Assembly: GCA_963662155.1 (NCBI GenBank) | Contig: OY759263.1 | Coordinates: 15,499,194-15,563,193 of the forward strand | Reading direction: 5' to 3' | Length of the DNA stretch: 64,000 nt | Origin: Lamellibrachia columna | Taxonomy: Eukaryota > Annelida > Polychaeta > Sabellida > Siboglinidae | Part shown: piece after piece, positions 45,025 to 56,768 of the stretch | How positions within the stretch are numbered: position 1 is the first letter of the stretch | How the letters are laid out: each line of letters begins with the position of its first letter | Made by a program: the position numbers and the translations under genes | Notes under the pieces: generated by a model | Told to the model about the DNA's origin: nothing | Database searches by the model: none | The model's input: the letters and a program-made list of their open reading frames with translations, nothing else

Positions 45025-46101
45025 ATGATGGCGCCGTGCAAACGGCAGTTAAAGGCCACAAGGCACTTAATTTGTGGCAGTTGCAGTAACTGGGTGGACT
45101 TCGTCAAGTCTGGGTGCGAGAAGTCCTGGGCTGAGGTCCAGGCAGATAGTTTTAGTTTTGAGTGTAGGGGATGTACGAAGATGAAGGAACTAGAGGTGGA
45201 GTTGGAAGAGCTGAGGCTGCTCGTTGTGGCAATGGTGGGAAGGGAACAGGGGGGTTGTGCCAGTAGTTCCGGTGGGGGAACAGTAGATGATAAAGTGGGG
45301 AAAGACACAAGAGATGCTAGGGAGAGCTCACCGCAGCCTGGGAGGAAGCTGAGAGGAGGGAAGGTGACAGGTCGTAGGGAGACAGGATGTAAGGAGACGG
45401 GAAGGAAAGGAACGGGAGGGAAGACAACCGGAGCGAAGGAGAGGGGAGTAGGGGAGACAGGAGGGAAGGAGAAGGGAGTGGGGGAGACAGGAGGGAAGGA
45501 GAAGGGAGTGGGGGAGACGGGAGGGAAAACAACCGGAGTGAAGGAGAGGGAAGTGGGGGAGACAAGAGCAAAGGAGTGGGAAGTGGGGGAGACAGGAGCG
45601 AAGGAGACAGGAGGGAAGGGGTCAGAACAGAATGTGATGGAGGGGATCGAACGGAAGAGTTATTCTGCAGCAGTGATAGAGGGGGTGAGGAAGAGAGCGA
45701 GGGTGTTTGTGGGGGATTCGATAGTTAGGAAGACCGACAGAGTCTTAAACAAGGGAGATGATGTGGTGGTCTGCTTGCCTGGCGCCAAAATAGAGGCGTT
45801 AAATGAGAGGGTAAAAAACATTGTAGGCTCGGGTAAGGGTGGATCTGTTTTAGTACACGTGGGGACAAATAACGTAGAGAGGGAGGGTACAACTGCCATA
45901 GTTAGGAAATATAGGCAGTTGGTCAGAACACTAAAACAGACGCGGGTTGAGCAGGTAATACTGTCAGGGATTTTACCTGTAATGGGCAGGAGGGGTCACA
46001 AATATCGAAATTGTCGGGGGATGGCAATTAACATGTTAATCCAGAAATTATGTAGGGAAGAGGAAGGTGGATTTATGGGGAAGTTTTGTTGGGAGGGCTG
46101 A
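45025..46101 (+). pseudogene. CR1-like ORF1: zinc-finger, repeat linker, esterase-like domain
   Basis: 358 codons. Residues about 15-55 have a Cys pattern (C-G-S-C, S-G-C, C-R-G-C) like the PHD-type finger of CR1 ORF1. Residues about 95-200 are a G/K/E/T linker built from near-identical decapeptides. Residues about 225-350 form an SGNH-esterase-like domain with G-D-S-I (block I serine) and G-T-N-N (block III). The frame stops at 46,101, but the adjacent frame continues with D-G-L-H-L-S-G-K-G (about 46,115-46,141), the expected block V. One small indel near 46,080 has cut off the catalytic histidine. Confidence 0.85.
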
Positions 46102-46236
46102 TATGTACATGAAGGATGGGCTTCATTTAAGTGGAAAGGGGGCGGCAGTATTCGCGGACAAACTTTCAGCAGCAGTAGATAGTGACTTGGGTACAATGAC
46201 AAATATTTTTGGAAGTAAACATTCTTTAAACTAGAA

Positions 46237-47105
46237 GTGCAGGGGGGTTACCTAGAGGTGTCTCAAGCAGAACAAGAGGCCACTAGCACAGATAAACCAA
46301 TATCAAATCATCCGAAAAACATCTCTGAAAAAGGTTATAGATGCGTATGTTTAAATGCAAGGAGCATAGTAAATAAGAAAAACGAATTAAACATTATGGT
46401 AGAAGATATTGACCCTCACATAATTGGTATAACTGAATCATGGGCCAACATAGATATAACAGATGCTGAATTAGGACTGACAGGATATGTAATGTTTAGG
46501 AAAGATCGAATAGGAAGAAGGGGCGGGGGAGTTATTTTATATGTTAAAGAATCTATTCAGGCTTATGAAATAAAACTAGAAAGGGAAGCAGATTGCGATG
46601 AAGCTGTTTGGTGCAAAATTGTTTCAGGAAATTCAAAATTAACTATTGGATTAGTTTACCGAAGTCCAAACATAAACGAAGAGGACAACACAAAAATAAA
46701 AACGCTATAAAGGAAGTTAGTAAAGGGGAATGTATCATAATGGGAGATTTTAACCATGGACACATACAATGGAATTCTCTAGAGAGCACAGGGATTGAGG
46801 ACCAACAATTTCTATTTTTAATCCAGGATAGCTTTCTTACTCAGCACGTACTAGAACCAACCAGGGGAGAAAATGTATTAGATATAGTTTTGTCATCACA
46901 AAAAGAATTAGTGGACAATGTAAAAATATTTGAACCATTGGGTAATAGTGACTATAATCAAATACATTTTGACATCAATGTAAAATCAGAAAGTAAAAAT
47001 AAGAAAACGTACAAGAGAAACTTCCACAAAGGTAACTACAAAGATATGAGAAAATACTTAGCAAAGCTAGATTGGAATAACATGCTGATGAATAAGACCG
47101 GTTAA
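46237..47105 (+). pseudogene. CR1-like endonuclease, frameshifted
   Basis: An APE-type endonuclease that nicks target DNA. The first frame (to 46,710) has N-A-R-S-I-V-N-K, G-I-T-E-S-W and R-G-G-G-V-I-L-Y. The second (46,608-47,105) has I-M-G-D-F-N-H and L-D-I-V-L-S-S, ending S-D-Y-N-Q-I-H-F. A one-base-type shift near 46,700 separates them. The S-D-H motif usual at the end of the domain is S-D-Y here. Confidence 0.85.
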
Positions 47106-48701
47106 GTGTTTACCAAAGAAGATATTAGTTCATTACCAGTTGCTGATGCTAAATTTCAGGAGACTAAATCTGACTATTTAGGTCCGTTAGTTGTAACTCC
47201 AGAATTGGTAGCTAAGAAAATAAAGGCAATGAAGGATAACAAATCACCGGGAGTGGATGGGATTCCTCCAAAATTACTAATGGAAACAGTAGAGCAAATC
47301 AGCATACCACTTGCAAGAGTATTTAACTTGTCATTAAAAGAGGGAGTTGTTCCGTTTGAATGGAAAGAAGCAAACATCATACCATTATTTAAAAAGGGTT
47401 CGAGAAATAAGTCAGAGAATTACAGACCAGTGAGTTTAACGTCAGTGATTTGTAAATTATTAGAAAGGTTAATTAAAGACCATATGGTGGACTTCCTCGT
47501 TAAGCATAAATTATTAAATTCATCTCAACATGGATTCCTTAAAGCGAGGTCATGCTTAACAAATATGTTATGTTTTTTGGAAGAAATCACTAAGTGGATA
47601 GACGTGGGATCGCCAGTAGATATTATCTACTTAGATTTTCAGAAAGCTTTTGACAAAGTGCCACATCAAAGATTACTACTTAAATTAAAAGCCCATGGTA
47701 TCGGGGATAGCATAACTGACTGGATAGAACAATGGCTGACTGACAGAAGACAACGAGTTGTAGTAGATGGAGAAGTTTCAAATTGGAAATCGGTTTTGAG
47801 TGGGGTACCTCAAGGATCAGTATTAGGACCTATATTATTCTTAATTTATATCAATGACTTGGACGACATTATAACAAGTAACGTACTGAAATTTGCGGAT
47901 GACACAAAACTGTTTAGAAAGGTTAATACTGATGGTGATAAACAACATTTACAAAACGATCTAGACAGATTAGTGAAATGGTCTGAGAAATGGCAGATGT
48001 TGTTCAATTTTGGGAAATGTAAATGTCTACATACAGGACATGGGAACTTGAATGTAAACTATAAAATGGGAGATACTGTTCTGGGTACTACTGTAAAAGA
48101 AAAGGACTTAGGAGTTACAATAAGCGCTGATATGAAAGTTTCAGAGCAGTGTGGTATTGCAGCTTCAAAGGGTAATAAAATTCTTGGATTGATTAGAAGA
48201 AACATAACATACAAGGGAAAAAAGTTAATTATACCTCTTTATAAAGCAATAGTTAGACCTCATTTAGAATACTGTATACAAGCATGGAGACCATATCGTA
48301 AGAAGGATATAGATACGCTTGAACGCATACAAAGGAGAGCAACTAAAATGATTCCAGAACTGAGAGATCTTAGTTATGAAGAACGCCTGAAAGAATGTGG
48401 TTTAACAACTCTAGAGACAAGGAGGTTAAGAGGAGATCAGATTGACGTTTTTAAGATATTGAATGGGTATGAAAATATTGATAGAAATATGTTTTTCTCA
48501 CTCAATAAGGATAGCAGAACTAGAGGACATGAGGTAAAATTAGTAAAGGATCAATGTAGATTGGACATCAGGAAGCACTCGTTCTCACAGAGGACAATAA
48601 ATGAATGGAACAAATTGTCTACAGATTGTGTAACTGCTAGCAGCGTGAATATGTTTAAAAACAAGGTTGACACATATCTCAGGAGGGCGGGCTATAAGTA
48701 G
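47106..48701 (+). CDS. CR1-like reverse transcriptase, uninterrupted
   Basis: 531 codons from just after a stop to the natural end R-R-A-G-Y-K. No ATG lies at the start, so it should be read as the 3' part of ORF2. It contains K-S-P-G-V-D-G-I-P, N-Y-R-P-V-S-L, D-F-Q-K-A-F-D-K-V, V-P-Q-G-S-V-L-G-P and F-A-D-D-T-K at about residues 262-267. All residues expected of an active polymerase appear present. The deletion just upstream would still prevent a normal ORF2. Confidence 0.92.
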   Translation: MFTKEDISSLPVADAKFQETKSDYLGPLVVTPELVAKKIKAMKDNKSPGVDGIPPKLLMETVEQISIPLARVFNLSLKEGVVPFEWKEANIIPLFKKGSRNKSENYRPVSLTSVICKLLERLIKDHMVDFLVKHKLLNSSQHGFLKARSCLTNMLCFLEEITKWIDVGSPVDIIYLDFQKAFDKVPHQRLLLKLKAHGIGDSITDWIEQWLTDRRQRVVVDGEVSNWKSVLSGVPQGSVLGPILFLIYINDLDDIITSNVLKFADDTKLFRKVNTDGDKQHLQNDLDRLVKWSEKWQMLFNFGKCKCLHTGHGNLNVNYKMGDTVLGTTVKEKDLGVTISADMKVSEQCGIAASKGNKILGLIRRNITYKGKKLIIPLYKAIVRPHLEYCIQAWRPYRKKDIDTLERIQRRATKMIPELRDLSYEERLKECGLTTLETRRLRGDQIDVFKILNGYENIDRNMFFSLNKDSRTRGHEVKLVKDQCRLDIRKHSFSQRTINEWNKLSTDCVTASSVNMFKNKVDTYLRRAGYK

Positions 48702-48799
48702 ATGAACATTGTTGGACTCTCGATAAGCCAATGGCTTCCTTGTCCACTTGCCATCTGGGCCTTTGGCTTGGATGGCAAATCTTGTTAAATCTTGTCTGG

Positions 48800-49850
48800 C
48801 TTAAATGCTTCAAGTTTGCTACTACTAGGATGTGTATGGTTGTGTGTTGATGACGCAACTGGAGTGGAAACGATCTCTACGGAAGTGTAGAAAGGATATG
48901 GTGCAAACCGCAAAACATGTTTTGTGGGATAACTAGTTTCTTGTCATAACAAGATAGGTAACCAGTTTCTTGATTATAACAAAAACAATTATCTGATGAA
49001 TATTGAAAAAATATTAGGCAGATTTTATATCGCCATCTTATAACCCTATCATCAGCTCATCCTTTATATACATCATTACACGTTGCCTTTCAGTATAAAT
49101 TATATTCATAGATTTGGCTGAATATCTTTAGCTATCCAGTTATGTCCCTACCTCCCCCATGGGGTATGTAAAAATGACACTGTCTCGATCCATAAGTTTC
49201 TGCATGCTAGCACTAACAAATGCATAGAGTACAACCATTCGCGAAAGGACAGGATATTTGATATGCATGCATACATTGGACAAATACGTGGTGCAGTTTA
49301 TGCAGAAATTACAAAGAAACACTCACGTTAGAAGGTCCGAATCAACTTTGAACATTTGAAACTGCCGGGGCCCATGGGAGCGTAAAAAATACAACTGCAC
49401 ACTTGGAATTCAAAACGCACAATGAAGACTTCGAATTCGTGCGCGCTTGGGCTGCCACACGGGGTAATTGTCTAACCCTATTATTGATATTACCGTACGT
49501 TTATACGCTGTTCGCTACTTTAATTTTACATTGTGTGTGACAGTGAAGGTATGTGGATTATGATGTTACAACTTGGAGGTGTCTGGTTGCCTGGATTTTA
49601 GTTATTTTATGTGACACCAGTTTTATATTTGCCGCCCTATCGTCAATGAACTAGAATCGTCGCTATTGGTGATCGTGTACACAAGCCACCGACTGCGCCA
49701 ACTGTTTCAGCGTTCCACGAAATCGCTCATGCGTGTCTCCAGCGCAGTCTACTATGACCTGAAGCAACTGGGCATTTGTTACGCAACACCAACACATAGA
49801 GGGACCACTGGCGGTCAGTGTCGTCTAGAAGCGTAAGAACCAATTCCACC
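48800..49850. other. No gene seen
   Basis: Contains a duplicated AGTTTCTTG-TCATAACAA phrase at 48,941-48,985. The last part may be the 5' UTR of the next LINE. Confidence 0.4.
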
Positions 49851-49854
49851 TATT

Positions 49855-51321
49855 GTGACAACGACGAGGAACTCTGTTATTAAACAAACTGGTGTAAACA
49901 TTAGTAACTTGATTATACTGACTTCGACGGAATCGCGTGATGGGTCTACCACTGCGCGAAGCTGCTCTGATCGATCTCTTACCAGTGATGTGACGTGTGT
50001 GCTCCTAAACACCCGATCTGTCTGTAACAAACCAGTAACAGTTAAAGAACACATGATTGATCAAAAAGCCGATTTAATGTTTCTGACCGAAACATGGTGC
50101 AAGCCAAACAAGAGTGCCGTTCTCAACGAGTTAACCCCGCCAGGTTACAGCTTCATTTTCGAGTGCCGTTCGTCGAAGCGTGGAGGCGGTGTCGGATTGT
50201 TATATAAGTCGGCATATAAATTCCGCAAGACTACAACCAAACGATATGACACATTTGAACATTTAGACGTTAAATCAACACAAACGTCGAGACCTGTGCG
50301 TGTTGTCATTATTTACCGACCACCTACCACCTCCGTACAGTCGTTCCTTGACGAATTCGCAACGTACGTAAACGAAATAGTTGTTACACGGCAAGACATC
50401 CTCATTGTCGGTGACTTCAATCTTCACTGTGAACTTAATAGTGCGCCTGGTGTAAAGTTATTGAATGACATTTTAGCAGAAAACAACTTAAAACAACATG
50501 TCACAGAACCCACACATATGAAGGGACACATGCTAGACTTGGTGATAACACGTTCATCCAGTTCAATCGAGTCGTCAACTACAGCGTACCCTAGCAGCAT
50601 ATCAGATCACTACAGTGTCGTTTTCCGACGGTCGTCTGCTAGCCCAGTGTCTGCTCGTGCCGTGAAACAGCTGCGTGATTTTCGCGGACTTGATCTGGTT
50701 CACCTCGAAACTGACCTTTCTTCGCGTCTTGCATCAATAGATACTACTCTAGATGTGAATACCATGGTCGGCCAGTACGAGCATGCGGTCTTATCCACTA
50801 TTGACTTGCATGCCCCAGTTACTGTGAGAATGAAAGCTTGCCGACGCAAGGAACCGTGGTACAATGACGACATCCATCAAGCCAGGGCATTAAGACGTGC
50901 AAACGAGAAGAGATGGAGAACAACGAAACTCGAGGTGCATCGCCAGATTTTTGTTGAGCATCGAACAGCGGTCAACAACATGATCAAGCGAGCGAAGCGC
51001 GCTCACTACGAGTCAGTGTTGTCATCACTTGACCAGCGAACATGCTTTCGTGTGGTTAACACTCTGCTAAAGCCACCGGGAATAATTATTCCACAATCCA
51101 GTAACACTGAAACACTGTGCAATGACTTCGCAACCTACTTTGCAGAGAAAACACAAGGAATTAGAATGCAGATACACACAAAGCTGACCAATGACGAAGA
51201 GTATTCTTGTTGTGCTATCGACTCTGGCAGCCAAAGCCAACGTTTGTCGAACGAACTCAATCGACTGCTACCTACTAGTGAAGAGGAAATGAAGAACATC
51301 ATCAGCCTATGCCCATCATAG
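49855..51321 (+). pseudogene. L2-like endonuclease and linker
   Basis: 488 codons. Endonuclease motifs N-T-R-S-V-C-N-K, L-T-E-T-W, R-G-G-G-V-G, V-G-D-F-N-L, M-L-D-L-V and I-S-D-H-Y-S-V are all present. The linker has A-P-V-T and P-W-Y-N-D-D-I. It ends at a TAG (51,319-51,321), after which the same frame continues into RT, so a single nonsense codon separates the two parts. Confidence 0.9.
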
Positions 51322-52642
51322 ACATGCAGCCTGGACTCTTGCCCCACTGATCTGTTGAAGAAAACAGTTGGTGTGCACATTCCTTATCTGGTGGCAATAG
51401 TGAATAACAGCTTTAAGCAAGGACTCTTTCCGATCACGTTGAGAACAGCAATAGTAAAACCACTTCTGAAATCCGACACTCTCGACAAAGATATGTTAAA
51501 GAACTACAGACCAGTGTCAAATATAGCATTCGTCGTCAAAGTCTTGGTGGCAGTTAGTCGTTTGCTTGACCATCTCACCTTGAATGGGCTGCGTGAAGAA
51601 TACCAATCGGCATATAAGATGCTTCACAGTACAGAAACAGCTCTACTGCGTGTTCAGCATGACATTGCTAGTGTACTCGACAAGAATCGTGCAATGCTGT
51701 TTGTCATGCTGGACTTATCAAGTGCATTTGACACGATTGACCATGAACATTTGCTGACACTATTGCACGACGAATACGGTGTGTGTGGAATAGCGTTATC
51801 ATGGTTCCGGACGTACTTGGAAGACCGCACCCACTGTGTCAAGATAGACTCAAAAACATCCGCGACTATTCCGCTACAGAGTGGTGTGCCACAGGGCTCG
51901 GTCCTTGGGCCAGTTATGTTCACTCTATACACCACCCCATTGCAGCGGATATTCAAAAGGCATGGCATAAAACACCATAAGTATGCCGACGACATTCAAC
52001 TATATGCGTCGTACAATCCCGCTACATCAGGTGACCAAGTGAAAACTGCGAGGCGACTCGCAAACTGTATTGGCGCTGCGCATGCTGAAACTAAACAACG
52101 AAAAAACAAAGATGATGATCTTTACATCAAAACATCATCTCAGGATGTAAGGAGGCTGCTCCTTGACAATCGGAGAGGATACGGTTTCACCATCAGATCG
52201 CATAAGGAATTTGGGAGTTCACATGGATCAACATCTGACGATGACAGATCATGTGACTGCTGTGTGTGCCGCATGTAACTACCATCTGTACAGACTGTCA
52301 TCAATACGGCACTATTTAACAACTGAAGCCGCGAAAAGTGCTGTCAATGCACTCGTCACCTCTCGCCTGGACTACTGTAACTCCCTCTTGCATAACATAC
52401 CGTTATCACAGACAGCCCGGTTGCCGCTTGTCCACAACAATGCAGCCAGGCTAATAACACGCACCAGTAAACACGACCACATCACACCAGTGTTGAAGGA
52501 GCTGCATTGGCTGCCGGTTGAGAGCCGAATCGCCTTCAAGATGTTGGTAATGACATATAAATGCATCAATGGTTTGGCGTCGTCTTATCTTGCAGAACTT
52601 GTTCAACCACGAAAACGTGACGGACGCCTACGCCAGAACTAG
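51322..52642 (+). pseudogene. L2-like reverse transcriptase and C-terminal domain, frameshifted
   Basis: The same frame as the endonuclease continues with N-Y-R-P-V-S-N-I-A, Y-Q-S-A-Y, D-L-S-S-A-F-D-T-I, V-P-Q-G-S-V-L-G-P and Y-A-D-D-I-Q (51,981-51,998). It shifts frame around 52,090-52,170, and the C-terminal part is read in another frame to 52,642 (S-R-L-D-Y-C-N-S-L-L, L-H-W-L-P-V). A further break follows. Confidence 0.9.
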
Positions 52643-52799
52643 GCGCCAACACTGCAACAAGGCATAACAAAGAAGTGTATTGGCGATTCGGCATTTGGCG
52701 CAGTAGGAACACGACTATGTAATGAATTACCTGTGAATATTCGTGCATCGGGGACACTTTCTGTGTTTAGAAAGTGTTTAAAGACATATCTTTTTATTA

Positions 52800-53230
52800 G
52801 TCATTTTAATTAATTCAAATTGTTTTGAAATTATGGACATTGCTTTATAATTTCTGTTTAGTGTTATATACATTTTAATTAGTGTTTAGTTTTTATATTA
52901 ATTTATATAATTTACATAAAAAAATTTTTAGTACAGTATTAGTTTAGTTTAGTTTATATAATTTACATACACATTTTTGGTACAGTATTTATTTTTATAT
53001 TAGATTACATAATTTACATAGTACAGTACGTCTTTAAACCAGTGTTTAATTTGTTTTAAATTAATTTATATAATTTACATACAAAGGTTTAGCATTGTAA
53101 GTCTTAAAACCAAAGTTTAATTTTATTTATATAATTTACATTCCTCTCTTTAGTATTGTACGTCTTAAAACCAGTGTTCATATATAGATATTTTTAATAA
53201 GTTACAGTTTATCTATTTATATTTATTAAT
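52800..53230 (+). repeat. Degenerate repeats in the LINE 3' UTR
   Basis: TTTATATAATTTACATA recurs at least five times with spacings of roughly 60-90 bp, together with GTACAGTA and TTAAAACCA words. Very AT-rich. Confidence 0.75.
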
Positions 53231-53309
53231 ATACATTTATTATATTTCTTGTACAGTGCATCGATCCGCCATGCGGGAATTAGCGCTACAGAAAAATATT
53301 ATTAAGACC

Positions 53310-55955
53310 CAACTGCCCGTTTTCACTACATAATATAACGGGGACGCTCCACATAATGACCATGACGACGTGTCCATCTTCCCACGCTGTTAAGGGTCAA
53401 GCAATTCGAATTGATCATTGCGCTACTAGGACCGCCCATCCTTGCGGACCAGGTGTGTTTGTAATAATGAAATTGAGCTAGCTCAGATGTGGGAGCAAAG
53501 AAGCAAGGAATATAATAATTTTCATTGCTACAAAAGCAGTTAGCAAGGATTGTCAGCAATGATACTATTGCCATTATACAAAATTGATTATAATGTGAAT
53601 TGCATATATTAAAGCTATTTGATTTTGTAAAACTAAAAACTCCCAATATAATGTGTGAAACAAACAAAAAGTTGTTACCAAATAATCTGTTGTTGTTGGA
53701 CATATGCAATATAAAATGCGAGAACATGTACTGTCCATGTGAATACATTTATTCAGGTAGTGGTTCCATGATGGTGTGACAGCTACTATGTTATGTAATG
53801 TAATATTCTACATTCTTATGGGTTTGATGGGTTTAACATACAAAACTACTATCCCACTGGAGAAAAAATGAGATAACAATGAGAGGAAGCGTGTAACTTG
53901 TTATGTTCATTACCTTGTTGCACTAACCAACATTGTCTAAGCTGTCAAAGAAGTACCTTTTGAAATACCAGAGACAGCAAAGAAGGCTCAGTAGTAGACC
54001 ATTCCGAAGACATGACAATGTTCCTGCTGCACATCATCGTTCACAACAGCAAATATGGGTCGGACTGCAAACGTCAATAATGCAACCGAGCCAAATATGT
54101 GTTTCCTTCATAACAATCAGGCTCCATATCACCATCATTTGAGACGTCAAGCTGAATGATGTGGCAGTCTAATATTTAGTTGGTATCAACCACATTTCCC
54201 TTTTGACACAAAACTGTGTACCTACCGTCTCGAGTCAGCAACTGATGACTTCACTGAGCACCAAGCCACTATAAAACAAACACAATATCCACAGTTGACA
54301 AAATAGTGTCAGAATGCGCTGTTCTTAGTTCACACGACAGCAGTTTGCTGTCGTGATCCACAGTAGGAACCACGAGAAGGTGACACGCGCTTTTCCCACC
54401 ACAAGTATTGTGTGCATGCAGTATAAGTGTGAAAAGTTGTGCCTGAAACTGAACCATCTCCATCATTAGCTAGGATAGCGCTACCAGTGGTCATTTGGGC
54501 CCATCTCTGTATCCTTTCAGAATATGGTCGAAGATGTTAGCAACATATCCTATAGAAAGATACATTTCATAATATTAGTATTTTTGTGTACTTTAACATG
54601 TTCACAAGAAAATTGTACTTCTAAAACAAATGGAAATTTTGTTGTCGAATATAAATTAATTAAATATAATTTTGGAAGAGCATAAAATGTCACCATATAT
54701 AGGCTTTGTCAAAGCTGGTGTGTTTGGTCGCAAAATGATTGACAAGACTGCAAAAATCCTAACCCTAACCCTGGTCTGGTGAGTTTCTTGACATCTTGCA
54801 GCACATTCTTGTGTAACAGTTCCTCCTGCAATATTACTGCAGCCTTAGAACCTGAAAATAAAACACTACAAATATTATATACTGCAATATTTTGAGGATT
54901 TATTAGGTGTATGGATATATGAATATTATAAGATTTGTCCAGTTAATTTCAAGATGGGTTATTCTGAATATGAGAAAATTGTCTGTATATTCTAAGCTAA
55001 GACTTGAAGAAAACAACTGTACATGTCTCTATTAATTTGCATTCAGTAGTGGCTTCATTACCTGGAATAAGCCACTCTGGTTTTGTTTGTACCAAAATAA
55101 TTTAATTGTTAATTGAATTAAAGTTAATTGTTAATTTAATTGGAGAATTTGGGAAGTTAATTTAATTGGAACATTTCTGATTTAATTGTAATTTAATTAA
55201 TTAACTTTTCAAGTTAATTGCCCCATGCCTGGTACAGGTAGTTTATGCAAAAATATCAGTAACTTTAACTAATGCATTTGTTATATGTAAATGCATCATT
55301 ACAGTTGTAGATTTTAGTGTTTGTTACTATCGTAGGTAGTCCTTGAATATATGGTATTAAACTACGCTGAGTCAATATTATTGACCCCTAATGGCTTCTG
55401 TCTGAATCTCTGGAATGTAGAATAATCATTTATGAAAAAACAAAGTTCATAATAATTGTGTATGTTTGCTGACATACAGACTACACGCCAAAGATAAAGT
55501 GGTAATAATGCTGAGAGAAATACAATTGTGATCTATTTTCTTGTATGGTATATAAAAGTACTAATAATTATGTTGGTAAAGACAGACATTCCAGACACAA
55601 TTCTTTACAAATATTAATGATGTTTTCATTCACATTTCCACTGTCTTTTGGCTTGATATATCAGGCACTGTCTTATTTTTAATAGACTTGTCTGATTTTT
55701 GGTCTGCAGGTGGTATAAATCTACCACAGTTACTACAGGGCATTCACAAAACCAGAAAATTATGATATACTGATGGTCTCACCAGGCTCGAGCTCCCTAC
55801 CTAAAATTGCATGCCATAACGTGTGAAAATTGTGAACAGTTAGCTTGAAAATTGTAGATTTTGGGTCATCTCGCCCATGTTAATTTCCCTGCCCTTTCCA
55901 CCTGCAACTGTAGATAAAATATTATGTGTAATTTTTTTACTAGTGAGTAGCATAA
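53310..55955. other. Long region without a recognised gene
   Basis: No supported exon. Includes an AATTAATTTAATT-type tract at about 55,095-55,215 and a short run CCTAACCCTAACCCT at 54,758-54,772. Confidence 0.4.
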
Positions 55956-55994
55956 ATTTGCAATTAAATTGTTGCACAATTATTCTGATATTTG

Positions 55995-56565
55995 ACACAT
56001 GGCTTTAAATACCACACACATACATATGGCTGGAGACACCACACACAGACAGATGGCTGGAGATGCCACGCACAGACAGATGGCTGGAGACACCACACAC
56101 AGACAGATGGCTGGAGACACCATGCACAGACAGATGGCAGGAGATACCACACACAGACACATGGTTGGAGGCACCACACACCAACACATGGTAGGAGGCA
56201 CAACACACAGACACATATAAGGCTGGAGATATATGGCTGGAGGCAATTCACACAGACTGATGGCTGGAGACACCACACATTAACACATGGTTGGAGACAC
56301 CACACACAGACACATGGCTGGAGACACCACACACAGACACATGGCTGGAGACACCACACACAGACACATAGCTGGAGACACCACGCACTGACACATGGCT
56401 GGAGACACCACACACTAACACATGGTTGGAGACACCACACAAAGACACATGGCTGGAGACACCACATACAGACACATTGCTGGAGACACCACACACTAAC
56501 ACACGGTTGGAGGCACCACATACAGACACATGGCTGGAGACACTACACGCAGATATATGGCTGTA
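55995..56565. repeat. 27-bp minisatellite, about 20 copies
   Basis: ACACATGGCTGGAGACACCA plus CACACAG with variants. Because 27 is a multiple of three and the unit lacks stops in several frames, long open frames exist on both strands (up to 205 codons plus, 185 codons minus). None has a promoter, splice context or known domain. Confidence 0.95.
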
Positions 56566-56768
56566 ACCAGTTAGTCGTACTACATAAAACAGGATGGCAT
56601 AAACCGTAACCAGTTAGTCGGACCACATAAAGTCCAGTATTGATGATTGGTCAACATTACATAAATGCAAGTAACGATACCTTTTGACAAAGTTTGTACA
56701 ATTTTGAAGAATTCATGGAACATCTCAAGATGTGCCTTACCTTAATGACATCTTCACCAAAGTAACCT

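Larger units (their letters stand above)
44990..48795 (+). mobile_element. CR1-like LINE, best copy in the window
   Basis: It has ORF1, endonuclease, RT and 3' end in order. The 3' end carries AAGCCAATGGCTTCCTTGTC and a TTGTTAAATCTTG tail. ORF1 and the endonuclease each have a frameshift, and the linker between endonuclease and RT is deleted. The RT is fully open. Five other pieces in the window belong to this family. Confidence 0.95.
49855..53306 (+). mobile_element. L2-like LINE, nearly complete ORF2
   Basis: Endonuclease, linker, RT and C-terminal domain in order, then a long AT-rich 3' UTR. The 3' end is GGGAATTAGCGCTACAGAAA and AATATTATTA at about 53,275-53,306, characteristic of L2-type elements. 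No ORF1 was found upstream. Related to, but distinct from, the element at 41-43 kb. Confidence 0.92.

Noticed and set aside
45317..45571. Serine/proline/leucine-rich minus-strand frame
   Set aside because: It is the antisense of the purine-rich ORF1 linker of the CR1-like element.
53326..53748. 140-codon minus-strand frame
   Set aside because: No recognisable domain, no splice context, and AT-rich composition like its surroundings.
54758..54772. Telomere-like CCTAACCCTAACCCT
   Set aside because: Only about two and a half repeats with no extension. Too short to suggest an interstitial telomere or fusion.
56005..56609. Repetitive protein genes on either strand
   Set aside because: The frames follow from a 27-bp minisatellite. 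No start context, splice sites or domain.
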